Of a stretch of DNA of 64,000 nt, positions 1 to 7,544 are shown piece by piece (positions within the stretch are counted from its first letter, which is position 1; every line of letters starts with the position of its first letter). The stretch covers positions 62,001 through 126,000 of the forward strand of contig NZ_JAQZBC010000003.1 of NCBI RefSeq assembly GCF_029239295.1. Direction: 5' to 3'. This stretch comes from Sphingomonas sp. (GTDB lineage: Bacteria; Pseudomonadota; Alphaproteobacteria; Sphingomonadales; Sphingomonadaceae). Below the pieces are notes generated by a model that saw only the letters and a program-made list of their open reading frames with translations, did not search any database and was not told the origin of the DNA. The position numbers were made by a program, and so were the translations under genes.

Positions 1-7
1 GCAGAAG

Positions 8-331
8 GTGGAAACAACGGTCGCTGTTCGTCTTGGTCGGGTGCTTCACTGGATCAGCGTCGGAATCGCTTCCACTGCCCTCGTCCTCGCAGTGGTGATC
101 TGGTTCGACCAGACCAGCCGGGTGCCGGTCGCAGAACGAGAGCACGCCGCATGGGAGGCTCGCCATCCGGTCGGTCCAGATGGCTACCGTACTGGTCGCG
201 ACACCTATGGGGCTGATCCGGAGCCCTACATTCCCACAGTCGACTACGGAACGGCAGCGGGGATAACGGTGTTCGCGGCGCTGTGTGCCCTGTTCGGACG
301 AGGGCTGCGATACATCATCGCTGGCGAATGA
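8..331 (+). CDS. small hypothetical membrane protein, possibly 5'-partial
   Basis: I do not recognise this 107-residue ORF. It has two hydrophobic stretches, at about residues 15-30 and 85-100, separated by a polar segment rich in Pro, Gly, Tyr and Asp, so it looks like a two-span inner-membrane protein with a soluble loop. It begins with GTG only 8 bases into the window. The codons before that are open and no clear ribosome binding site is visible, so the true start may lie outside. It sits on the left edge of an accessory region beside a serine recombinase gene. Confidence 0.45.
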   Translation: METTVAVRLGRVLHWISVGIASTALVLAVVIWFDQTSRVPVAEREHAAWEARHPVGPDGYRTGRDTYGADPEPYIPTVDYGTAAGITVFAALCALFGRGLRYIIAGE

Positions 332-1055
332 ATCAGATTCACCGTCGCAACGGCAACGAAGCCACCGTTGGCCCTGTCGGACATCCTCGTCGGATCAGAA
401 ATAATCCTCATCTCTAAAGGGGAAGGCTGGGTCGGTGCGCAGCATTGGAGAAGCCAGTTATCGCCTTCCTTGGAGACACAGGCCAGCGGGGTCTGCCGTC
501 AATTTCGAGGTACATTGACCGGAGGCATCGAAGGGCGAATTACTGCCCACTCTTGGACAGGGAAGCGGCCACGGTGACTCACTCCAGCTAAAAAAATTCG
601 AGGCGGTATGGCGTATGCTAACGCTGGCTCCCTACCCCCCGCCCGGGGGTTCGGCCAGAAACCGCCGGTCCGCTGTGGGGCGGATAAGGGAGGCCCCAAG
701 GGCTCAGACGTGCCTGCCTGATGCCCATTCCGCCACCTTGGTGGGAGTACGTTGCGGGAGTGGCGAGCTACAGCGCGAACGACTAGGGGATGGGACGGGC
801 GCGTCGCAGAGGGCAAGAGCACACCCGCATCAGGAGACCATCCTCGCTTGGATCGACAGGAACTGCTCCGCGACCGATCAGGCCGCGCGGTTGCTCCCGG
901 CGTTCAAGGCAACCTCGCATGTCCGGGGCGAACAGGGCGCGGCCATAGCACTCGTCTCTGTGCGTTGAGGGGGCGACCTTTGACCCTCTCGTGTCAGGCC
1001 GTGCTCGAAATCGTCCGGTTTCGAGCCCCCGGCCCAAGCTGTATCGGAAAGTAGC
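332..1055. other. no confident gene; accessory DNA with shadow ORFs
   Basis: Several overlapping ORFs of 60-117 codons occur on both strands (for example 615-968 plus and 499-822 minus). None has a recognisable domain, a convincing ribosome binding site or a credible composition; most translations are Arg/Pro/Gly-rich as expected of high-GC shadow frames. The stretch may be decayed mobile-element DNA. I can support no RNA gene or repeat in it. Confidence 0.4.
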
Positions 1056-1106
1056 TTGACAGCAGTTCCGATCCACTTTCAATAACGAGCCTCGTTTTCG
1101 ATACAG
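1039..1106. promoter_or_regulatory. inverted repeats over the recombinase promoter, candidate res/operator site
   Basis: Two nested symmetric elements bracket the promoter. CTGTATCGGAAA (1039-1050) faces TTTTCGATACAG (1095-1106), an inverted repeat with one mismatch. The perfect palindrome AACGAG-C-CTCGTT lies at 1084-1096, immediately downstream of the -10 box. Resolvases of this family commonly bind imperfect inverted repeats upstream of their own gene, serving both as crossover site and as operator. That role here is inference from position and symmetry. Confidence 0.45.
1056..1083 (+). promoter_or_regulatory. probable sigma70-type promoter of the recombinase gene
   Basis: A perfect TTGACA -35 box (1056-1061) is followed after 16 bp by TTCAAT (1078-1083), a four-of-six match to the -10 consensus. 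The ATG of the recombinase gene is 30 bases downstream of the -10 box. Confidence 0.55.
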
Positions 1107-1113
1107 GGGACCT

Positions 1114-1692
1114 ATGGCTCGTACCTTCGCCTACCTTCGCGTCAGCACAGCCGACCAGACCACCGACAACCAGCGCCAGGAGATCGAAGCACTGGGCTTC
1201 GCCGTCGAGCCTCATCGCATCGTGGCCGAAACAGTATCGGGATCGGTCCCGGCGACGGAGCGGCGGGAGTTCTCCAAGCTACTGGACCGCCTGGAGCGCG
1301 ACGACGTCCTCATCGTCACCAAGTTGGATCGGCTCGGTCGCAATGCCATGGACGTCCGTGCGACGGTCGAGCGGCTCGCGAACGGCGGCGTTCATGTCCA
1401 TTGCCTGCAACTCGGCGGCACGGACCTAACCAGCGCAGCGGGCAAGATGATCATGGCAGTCATTTGTGCGATGGCAGAGTTCGAGCGCGACTTGCTCGTC
1501 GAGCGTACTCAGGCAGGCCTCGCTCGCGCGAAGACTGAGGGGAAGGTACTAGGGCGCCCGCAAGCGCTCACGAAGGAACAGCAGGACACCGTGAGGGCGC
1601 GGCGGGCGGCGGGCGCATCTCTCGGAGTTTTGGCGAAGGAATTCGGCGTGAGCCGGGCGGCAATTCAGCGGGTCGAGCAGCGCGCCTCCTAG
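1114..1692 (+). CDS. serine recombinase (resolvase/invertase family)
   Basis: This is a 192-residue small serine recombinase of the Tn3-resolvase/Hin-invertase type, which cuts and rejoins DNA through a covalent phosphoserine link. The N-terminal catalytic domain (about 1-140) shows YLRVSTADQ with the nucleophilic Ser near residue 11, then TKLDRLGRN (an Arg-rich active-site segment) and EFERDLLVERT leading into the long E-helix. The C-terminal part carries GRPQALT and a helix-turn-helix (GVLAKEFGVSRAAIQRV). Length is typical of the family. No transposase or partner site is visible beside it, so it may be a remnant or a stand-alone resolution system. Promoter and palindrome lie directly upstream. 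Confidence 0.9.
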   Translation: MARTFAYLRVSTADQTTDNQRQEIEALGFAVEPHRIVAETVSGSVPATERREFSKLLDRLERDDVLIVTKLDRLGRNAMDVRATVERLANGGVHVHCLQLGGTDLTSAAGKMIMAVICAMAEFERDLLVERTQAGLARAKTEGKVLGRPQALTKEQQDTVRARRAAGASLGVLAKEFGVSRAAIQRVEQRAS

Positions 1693-1748
1693 CGATCCAG
1701 CGCTCTGCCCTGCTTTTTTCCAAACAGCATTTTGGTTCAGGAGACGAC

Positions 1749-2456
1749 ATGAGTTCGAGGTTGTGGGGTCGGCGGGACCACGGGAAGCCAAATACTGACC
1801 TGGAGCGCGCGAAGCGGGCCGCTGATTGGAATACCCTGAGCGGGGCTTTCGCCGCAGGGATTCGTCAACTCGGGTACGAGCCCTGCCTCCCCGTTCTCCG
1901 CTTCGAGGTGAAAAGCCTGGAGCTGGCCGCGCGCACAAAAGAGCATGCTTGGTGGCCAGCGGATCGCGCCCAGCAGATCGAGCGCGAGCTGATGGAAGCT
2001 GACGAGGGGGGCGATGTGCGTGGGGTTCACCTTCATGGCGGGTTACCAAAGGGCAACGCCGCCCTGTCCACGGTGGCCCTTTTGGAGTGTGCGGCAGAGG
2101 GTGGCCCGGAAGCATCCATGGCCATGTTAGTGCGGGCGTTGGTGCATCTCCACGATGCGTGGGATCGGCCTTCTTGGGTGACGCGAGAAGTCGCGGAACG
2201 CGCCCCGGCTTGCATCGACAGCGTCCACCCGATCCTCGATGGCCTTCGCTGGCATCATGGGTGCAAGGACGTCCTCCCAATCTATGTCGTTAACGCCCCC
2301 ACGGCCGCGAGCCTTGAGGAACTCGGCAGTGTCCTTGCGCGAGATGCAGCCGAACTAATCGGAGGCTGGGTCCCCGTTTCCCTCTGTGCGCCTCGGCCGC
2401 ACCGGCATTGGGAAGCACGGCAGGCGCTCCGGCCCGGCCCGCAAAAGCGGAATTGA
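1749..2456 (+). CDS. hypothetical protein, C-terminus inside a direct repeat
   Basis: I recognise no family for this 235-residue soluble protein. The ATG is preceded by a good ribosome binding site (AGGAG, 7 bases away), which supports real translation. The sequence mixes charged helices (about residues 18-75) with a segment rich in Ala, Glu and His, and no membrane spans are apparent. The last 11 or so codons lie inside the left copy of the 167-bp direct repeat, so the natural 3' end may have been replaced when an element inserted here. It follows the recombinase gene by 56 bp and could be co-transcribed. Confidence 0.5.
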   Translation: MSSRLWGRRDHGKPNTDLERAKRAADWNTLSGAFAAGIRQLGYEPCLPVLRFEVKSLELAARTKEHAWWPADRAQQIERELMEADEGGDVRGVHLHGGLPKGNAALSTVALLECAAEGGPEASMAMLVRALVHLHDAWDRPSWVTREVAERAPACIDSVHPILDGLRWHHGCKDVLPIYVVNAPTAASLEELGSVLARDAAELIGGWVPVSLCAPRPHRHWEARQALRPGPQKRN

Positions 2457-2591
2457 CACCGGCAAATCGCCAGCATTGTCGGGGTACCTGACGGGGTGCG
2501 CAGCCGGGTACTTGCGCTTCCGCACCTCCGGATAACTCTTTGTAACAACCAAGCTTTTCAGGACGCCGAGGCAGGTGGCGGAGATGCAGGG
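2425..2591. repeat. left copy of 167-bp imperfect direct repeat with degenerate tRNA-Ser end
   Basis: This stretch aligns almost end to end with 5075-5242; I judge roughly three quarters of positions to match by eye. Shared blocks include CGCTCCGGCCCG, AAATCGCCAG, ATTGTCGGGGTAC and GCCGAGGC. It ends at 2574-2591 with GGTGGCGGAGATGCAGGG, two mismatches from the 3' end of tRNA-Ser in the right copy. The GGGGTAC heptamers are present as GGGGTAC, GGGGTGC and CGGGTAC. I interpret this as the far attachment end (attR-like) of an old tRNA-Ser-targeted integration. Confidence 0.75.
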
Positions 2592-2676
2592 TATCTAACG
2601 GTCACAGGAAAGCTGGGGTTCTAGGGCGTGCGAAGAGCGCAGCCCTTGTTTCGACGCCTGACGCGACTTCGGATCT

Positions 2677-3270
2677 TTAATCGACTGGCGAGTACGGGCG
2701 CCAGACCTGAAGCTCATAGCGTCGGTCGAGGCCGAGAGCTTTTGAGTCAATGGATTGCACGACGACCTCGCCTTCCGGCCAGCCTTTTAGCTGGATGAAC
2801 GTAAAGCGGTCAGCGGTCGCAAACTCGCTCCACTCCCCAGCTAAGCTGGAGTGCACGGATACCTGAGGTGCGGGAACTACCTTCTCAAACTCGATGAACA
2901 CAAGGACGGCCTCATTCCGCATCGTGCCGCCGTTGTTCACATACCAAGCGTAATAGGCGACATTCTCTGAAGAGTCAGCGAGAGAGACAGACAGTTCACC
3001 GTCGGCGCCCTTGGAAAATGTGAGGTCTGCCCTCGAAGAAAGCGCAATCTTACCTCCTGCCTCGCGGAACTCTCTGCGACCTCTGAACCAAAACTCAGTC
3101 CATAACGCGAGCGTGGCCCCGCCTAAAGCAAAGAACGCGAAAGCTACTGCGTCGGACAAGCCAAGGTGGGAAATTACCCTCCATCCGGAAACAAGGAACT
3201 TGTCCCAACCCTTATCCGCTGCGAATTCTTCAATTGCCTTAGAAAATACAGCGAGAGCTACAAAACTCAT
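2677..3270 (-). CDS. hypothetical membrane-anchored protein in the putative island
   Basis: I do not recognise this 197-residue protein. A hydrophobic stretch at about residues 38-60 (DAVAFAFFALGGATLALWTEF) should span the membrane, followed by Arg-rich FRGRREFRE. A C-terminal domain of about 130 residues reads as mostly beta strand (AYYAWYVNNGGTMRNEAVLVFIEF). The ORF opens at a GTG one codon earlier; I prefer the ATG at 3270. Codon use is visibly less GC-biased than in the core genes, consistent with acquired DNA. It is transcribed in the same direction as the next two genes but 85 bases separate them. Confidence 0.6.
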   Translation of the reverse strand: MSFVALAVFSKAIEEFAADKGWDKFLVSGWRVISHLGLSDAVAFAFFALGGATLALWTEFWFRGRREFREAGGKIALSSRADLTFSKGADGELSVSLADSSENVAYYAWYVNNGGTMRNEAVLVFIEFEKVVPAPQVSVHSSLAGEWSEFATADRFTFIQLKGWPEGEVVVQSIDSKALGLDRRYELQVWRPYSPVD

Positions 3271-3358
3271 CACAGCGAAGGCACAACTGACTCCATAGCG
3301 AAGTGTGGCTTGCTTTCTGTTGCTAATGGGACGTCCCTTTAGATGCTGCCGTCTACGG

Positions 3359-3757
3359 TCAAGGATGAAGCCGCCCGCGAGCTTTTGCTTTCTGCGTCAG
3401 CCGCTTGGAAATCAACTTCCACTTCTTCTCTTCGTGGGGCGTGTAATCAGCCAGGGCGTGGGCTGGGTTCGCAAGCGCGTCCTCGGTGACTTGCAAGGGA
3501 TCGTCGCGGCACTCCACAACCTCCTCCCCGAACTCGCCAACGGTCACCCCATAAACCGCCCCCGAGAGATTGCCGGTTTTTGTGTAAAGAGCGTGGGAGG
3601 TTGCCGCATCAGTGAGCGAGGCTCGGTCAACTGACATCAACCCTGCGTCTTTTGGCTGGGGCTTGAAGCGGTCGCTAGCTGGCTCGCCATCGTAAATACA
3701 GTTCGGATGAATCTGCCTAAACAGCACTTCATCTGCGTTCGTGAGCGGCTCACCCAT
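3359..3757 (-). CDS. hypothetical protein, downstream half of an overlapping gene pair
   Basis: A 132-residue soluble protein. It contains DEVLFRQIHPNCI near the N-terminus, then KPQPKDAGLMSVDRASLTDA and a Lys/Arg-rich tail. I recall similar 'RQIHP...PKDEG.LSVDR' proteins in accessory regions of other proteobacteria, but I cannot name a characterised family and do not assign a function. Its ATG overlaps the stop of the upstream gene by 8 bases (ATGGGTGA), which implies translational coupling and a joint role. Both lie between the two tRNA-Ser-associated repeats. Confidence 0.65.
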   Translation of the reverse strand: MGEPLTNADEVLFRQIHPNCIYDGEPASDRFKPQPKDAGLMSVDRASLTDAATSHALYTKTGNLSGAVYGVTVGEFGEEVVECRDDPLQVTEDALANPAHALADYTPHEEKKWKLISKRLTQKAKARGRLHP

Positions 3758-4877
3758 TGGCGCTCATCCTGCTGTCGAAAGCAGACAAGAAAACATCATC
3801 CACAGAATTGAACTCTTCGGGCTCAAGCTCACCAGAGCCATTTATCTCAATGCCGTACATCTCCACGCCACCGACAGCATTTAATTCGACAGAATAGTCC
3901 CATCCGCCGTGTTCAAAATCGATTAGGATGCCGCCAGCCTCGGTAGGGAAGAGGCGGAATGCCGCACAATAGGACGTCCGCTTCGACAGGAACGACTCTG
4001 CCGCATTCAACGCGTCGTCGGTAATCTGGAGGCCCAAGCCATCGTGCCATCCCGCGTCCAGCGCTCGGATCTCATCGAGACGTTTGCGACACTTCGACAG
4101 TGCAACGCTCACTTCGCTATCGACAACGGCGATCTCGAATACATCCGCCACCCTGCGGAAATGGTCTTGACTATCGAGTTCGACTAATAGCTCAAATTGC
4201 ACGTCCTGTTCAAGACTACCGTCGAAATCCTCCCTGATTTGCAGGGGGTCGACCGGGATTACGATGTCTCCATGTTCAGTCGTTCGGACTGTAACCACAC
4301 CTTCATACCCACTTTTGATGTGGGTGCCGATTAACTCTCCGATGCCTTCAAAGCGCGTCTGATAGGTCTCGCGCGCGCCGGTTATCAGTTGCTTACGGCG
4401 GTACGCATCGAGCGAGACCACCTTGCCGCTCGCCCGATCAGGTATCTCAATTTTCTCATTGTCGCGGAGCCCGGCGCCAAAGCGATTAAGTGCGCGAACC
4501 TTCTCGGAGCTCAATGCGGAGACACGCCCGGACTGACCTTCAATCAAAGCAACCACGTCGCCGTACGCAGACTCAACAATCTCCTCGATCTCGTCAGCGA
4601 AGCCAGGGAGATTTACCTGCGCACTGTTTCGGTTCCACTCAAGCTTCGGGATCGCGCTACCGTTTTCAATGGTGATGAGATCGAAGGCGAGACTTTTGTC
4701 GAAGCCCTTCGGAACCCGAGCGCGGTCCGCATGGCGGCGACGCCACTCATCTTTTGCGTACGAAACGAGGAGATCACGGAAGGCTGGAAGATCAGACAGC
4801 ACCTCGACGGGCAGACGCGCGTTGCGAAAACGGCTTCCCTTGTAGTGAAGGCTGAAAATCGTCGGTTCGTCCGGCAT
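3750..4877 (-). CDS. hypothetical two-part protein, upstream half of the pair
   Basis: A soluble protein of 375 residues from the preferred ATG. The ORF extends to a TTG at 4940, but ATG 4877 is preceded by GAGGAA and better fits a compact N-terminus. Residues about 1-70 carry LPVEVLSDLPAFRDLL and RVPKGFDKSLAFDL. The middle is mixed helix and strand, and the C-terminal third has LDAGWHDGLGLQITDDAL followed by a beta-rich segment with GGILIDFEHGGWDYSV. I recall related accessory proteins but no described function. It is coupled to the 132-residue gene by an 8-base overlap. Nothing identifies it as toxin, nuclease or immunity factor. Confidence 0.65.
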   Translation of the reverse strand: MPDEPTIFSLHYKGSRFRNARLPVEVLSDLPAFRDLLVSYAKDEWRRRHADRARVPKGFDKSLAFDLITIENGSAIPKLEWNRNSAQVNLPGFADEIEEIVESAYGDVVALIEGQSGRVSALSSEKVRALNRFGAGLRDNEKIEIPDRASGKVVSLDAYRRKQLITGARETYQTRFEGIGELIGTHIKSGYEGVVTVRTTEHGDIVIPVDPLQIREDFDGSLEQDVQFELLVELDSQDHFRRVADVFEIAVVDSEVSVALSKCRKRLDEIRALDAGWHDGLGLQITDDALNAAESFLSKRTSYCAAFRLFPTEAGGILIDFEHGGWDYSVELNAVGGVEMYGIEINGSGELEPEEFNSVDDVFLSAFDSRMSANG

Positions 4878-5074
4878 TGGTTCCTCGGTGGGCGGCATGG
4901 AGTATCCCGCGCCGTCACCAACGCCAACTTTTTTCGACAATCAGTGCGGTATAGAGTCGGCGTGGCGATCCTAAGGCGGTCAGCGTCGTGACCGACTCCC
5001 GCCCCCAGGCTGGATACTCCGGGAAGATGCACAGCAGTTCCGGGGAGAAGTGCTGGCCGTCAATTCCGCTTGGC

Positions 5075-5242
5075 CGCTCCGGCCCGACCCGCAAAGCGAA
5101 ATTGATGCCGCCAAATCGCCAGTATTGTCGGGGTACGTGATTGGGGTACGCAGCGGGGTACACCGCTCCTCCGAACCTCGGGCTAACCCTATGGAAAAAC
5201 AATGTTTTTAAGGGCGCCGAGGCGGGTGGCGGAGACGGAGGG
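5075..5242. repeat. right copy of the direct repeat, ending in tRNA-Ser
   Basis: Partner of 2425-2591. It ends with GGTGGCGGAGACGGAGGG (5225-5242), which is the 3' terminus of the tRNA-Ser gene read on the plus strand. The gene-free stretch 4878-5226 consists of the upstream region of the gene pair plus this repeat. Confidence 0.75.
5130..5161. promoter_or_regulatory. three GGGGTAC heptamers, candidate integrase arm-type sites
   Basis: GGGGTAC occurs at 5130-5136, 5143-5149 and 5155-5161, with starts 13 and 12 bases apart. The corresponding, more decayed trio is in the left repeat (2481-2511). Short direct repeats spaced about one helical turn apart beside a tRNA attachment site resemble arm-type binding sites of tyrosine integrases. 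No integrase gene remains in the window, so the role is inferred. Confidence 0.5.
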
Positions 5243-5316
5243 ATTCGAACCCTCGGTACGGTTTCCCGTACGACGCTTTAGCAAAGCGTTGGTTTCAGCC
5301 ACTCACCCACGTCTCC
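5227..5316 (-). tRNA. tRNA-Ser (GCU)
   Basis: The reverse strand begins GGAGACGTGGGTGAGTGGC and ends with encoded CCA. The anticodon stem ACGCT/AGCGT encloses the loop TTGCTAA with anticodon GCT. A long variable arm (GTACGG...CCGTAC) is typical of class II serine tRNAs, and the T-loop GGTTCGAATCC is canonical. Length is 90 nt including CCA. Its 3' end faces the accessory region and coincides with the end of the 168-bp repeat, marking it as the integration target. Confidence 0.97.
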
Positions 5317-5495
5317 GGGCCTGGCGGAACGGCGCCTATAGCGAGGTGCGGGAAGGCGATCAACAGGCTGCTGCGGGGAAATACTCGTTCGCCCTGCCTC
5401 ACCATCGAGTCGATCCGCCGCGCCATTCATTGCCGCGCAAGCCGACTATCCGTTATGGTACGGTGAAACCGGGCGTGCCCAGGGGGTAAGTGACA

Positions 5496-6311
5496 ATGCG
5501 CAAGTTCATGATCGCGATGGGACTGATCGCCACGATGGTGTCGGGCGTCGCGCCGGCGCAGGTCCGTACCATCGACCCGAACCAGCAGATCGACAGCGAC
5601 CTGGACGGACCGCGCGTGCCGCCGCCGCCGGCGCGCACGCCCGCCCCGGCGGACCGCGACCAAAGCTATCGCGAGCCGACCTATTCCGACCCCGCCCCGG
5701 CCGATCAGGACGCGCCGCCGCCGCTGGAGGCACCGCTCCCCGCGCCTGCACCGACGCCGACGCAGAGCCGTTCGGCGCCGCTGGTCGGAACCGTGGACCC
5801 GCAGGCGCAGGCGACCACCGATGCTGCCGCCACGTTCAAGCGCGACGATCTGATCGGCGCCGGCGAAGGCGTGTTCGGCAAGGGGGCGGAGGGCTTTGGC
5901 TCGCTGATCGAGAAGATCCTGGCCGAGCAGGGTGAGCCGAACGCCTATATCGCTGGGCGAGAGGCGGCAGGCGCGTTCGTCCTGGGGCTGCGCTATGGTT
6001 CGGGCATCATGACCCACAAGGTCGAGGGGCAGATGCCGGTGTATTGGACTGGCCCGTCGGTTGGCTTCGACGTGGGCGGTGACGCGAACAAGGTCTTCGT
6101 GCTGGTCTACAATTTGTACGACACTGCCGAACTGTATCGCCGCTTTCCGGCAGCAGAGGGCCGGCTGTACTTCGTCGGTGGCTTTGCCGCGACATATCTG
6201 CGGCGCGGCAACGTGGTGCTGATCCCGGTCCGGCTTGGCGTGGGATACCGTGCCGGCATCAACGTCGGCTATATGAAGTTCACTCAGAAATCGAACTGGT
6301 TGCCGTTCTGA
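5496..6311 (+). CDS. DUF1134 / EipA-like envelope protein
   Basis: A secreted protein of 271 residues. A signal peptide (MRKFMIAMGLIATMVSGVAPAQ) is followed by a Pro/Ala-rich low-complexity linker to about residue 100 and then the conserved DUF1134 core (GKGAEGFGSLIEKIL, GREAAGAFVLGLRYGSG, GPSVGFDVGGDA, YFVGGFAATYLRRG). The family includes Brucella EipA, a periplasmic protein needed for envelope integrity. The ATG at 5496 is preferred over the upstream GTG at 5490 because AGGGGG lies 9 bases before it. It is monocistronic, running away from the tRNA. Confidence 0.85.
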   Translation: MRKFMIAMGLIATMVSGVAPAQVRTIDPNQQIDSDLDGPRVPPPPARTPAPADRDQSYREPTYSDPAPADQDAPPPLEAPLPAPAPTPTQSRSAPLVGTVDPQAQATTDAAATFKRDDLIGAGEGVFGKGAEGFGSLIEKILAEQGEPNAYIAGREAAGAFVLGLRYGSGIMTHKVEGQMPVYWTGPSVGFDVGGDANKVFVLVYNLYDTAELYRRFPAAEGRLYFVGGFAATYLRRGNVVLIPVRLGVGYRAGINVGYMKFTQKSNWLPF

Positions 6312-6460
6312 CGGCCTGAATATCGGCCCCACGCGGCGATAGCGGGGCGAAACGGAGCGTCTCCGTTCAGCAGCTTGGGCGTAGGTTGGCCCGCGCCCAT
6401 ATGATCCCGTGAAACGCCGGCCGCGCGCCCTGCGCGCCGATGCGATCGGGAACATAAGCG

Positions 6461-7477
6461 ATGAAGAAGATCGGATTTCTGTCGTTCGGCCATTGGTCGG
6501 CCACGCCGCATTCGGCGACCCGCTCCGCCAGCGACGTGCTGCTCCAGTCGATCGACCTGGCGGTGGCCGCCGAGGAGCTGGGCGCGGACGGCGCCTATTT
6601 TCGCGTGCATCATTTCGCGCAGCAGCTGGCGTCGCCCTTTCCGCTGCTGGCGGCGGTCGGCGCCCGGACCAAGCGGATCGAGATCGGTACTGGCGTGATC
6701 GACATGCGCTACGAGAATCCGTTCTACATGGCAGAGGATGCCGGTGCGGCGGACCTGATCAGCGGCGGGCGGCTGCAGCTGGGGATCAGCCGCGGATCGC
6801 CCGAGCAGGTGATCGAGGGGTGGCGTCATTTCGGTTATACGCCGGCACCGGGCGAGACCGACGCCGACATGGGCCGGCGCCATGGCGAGGTATTCCTGGA
6901 ACTGCTTAAGGGTCAGGGCTTTGCCAAGCCCAATCCGCGGCCGATGTTCCCCAACCCGCCTGGTCTGCTGCGGCTGGAGCCGTTTTCGGCCGGGCTGCGC
7001 GATCGTATCTGGTGGGGCTCAGGCGCCGATGCGACCGCTGTCTGGGCGGCGCAGAAGGGCATGAACCTGCAGAGCAGCACCCTGAAGGCGGACGAGAGCG
7101 GTGAGCCGTTCCACATCCAGCAGGCGAAGCAGATCCGCCTCTATCGCGAGGCATGGAAGGAGGCGGGCCATACCCGCGAGCCGCGCGTGTCGGTGTCGCG
7201 ATCGATCTTCGCGCTGGTGAACGATCAGGACCGGCAATATTTCGGCCGCGGCGATGATAGCGACCAGATCGGGGTCATCGACAATATGCGCGCGGTGTTC
7301 GGCCGATCATATGCCGCGGAGCCTGACCGGCTGATCGAACAGCTGCGGCAGGATGAAGCGATCGCCGAAGCCGACACGCTGTTGCTCACCGTGCCGAACC
7401 AGCTGGGCGTCGATTACAATGCGCATGTGCTGGAGAGCATCCTGACGCATGTTGCGCCGGCGCTGGGCTGGCGCTGA
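6461..7477 (+). CDS. LLM-class flavin-dependent oxidoreductase (luciferase-like)
   Basis: A 338-residue luciferase-like monooxygenase, expected to use reduced flavin (FMN or F420) in a TIM barrel. Family features include an N-terminal strand (KIGFLSFGHW), ELGADGAYFRVHHF, RIEIGTGVIDMRYENPFYMAEDAGAADLISGGRLQLGISRG and a C-terminal ADTLLLTVPNQLG. The substrate cannot be told from the sequence. Length is usual. It is transcribed alone and ends facing the acyl-CoA ligase gene across a long perfect hairpin. Confidence 0.9.
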   Translation: MKKIGFLSFGHWSATPHSATRSASDVLLQSIDLAVAAEELGADGAYFRVHHFAQQLASPFPLLAAVGARTKRIEIGTGVIDMRYENPFYMAEDAGAADLISGGRLQLGISRGSPEQVIEGWRHFGYTPAPGETDADMGRRHGEVFLELLKGQGFAKPNPRPMFPNPPGLLRLEPFSAGLRDRIWWGSGADATAVWAAQKGMNLQSSTLKADESGEPFHIQQAKQIRLYREAWKEAGHTREPRVSVSRSIFALVNDQDRQYFGRGDDSDQIGVIDNMRAVFGRSYAAEPDRLIEQLRQDEAIAEADTLLLTVPNQLGVDYNAHVLESILTHVAPALGWR

Positions 7478-7501
7478 CCCGATCGATCAGCGTCCTGTGA
7501 T

Positions 7502-7537
7502 GACCGTCACGTCCGCCAGTTGGCGGACGTGACGGTC
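7502..7537. terminator. 17-bp perfect hairpin between convergent genes
   Basis: GACCGTCACGTCCGCCA faces its exact reverse complement across two bases (GT). It lies 25 bases after the flavin oxidoreductase and 8 bases after the ligase stop. There is no U-run, so it may block or stabilise 3' ends of both convergent transcripts rather than act as a classical intrinsic terminator. Confidence 0.7.
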
Positions 7538-7544
7538 CGGTTGC

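Noticed and set aside
615-968. 117-codon plus-strand ORF in the left accessory region
   Set aside because: No domain, no ribosome binding site and overlapping ORFs on both strands; insufficient support.
1114-2591. Complete transposon carrying the serine recombinase
   Set aside because: No transposase gene or terminal inverted repeats could be identified on either side.
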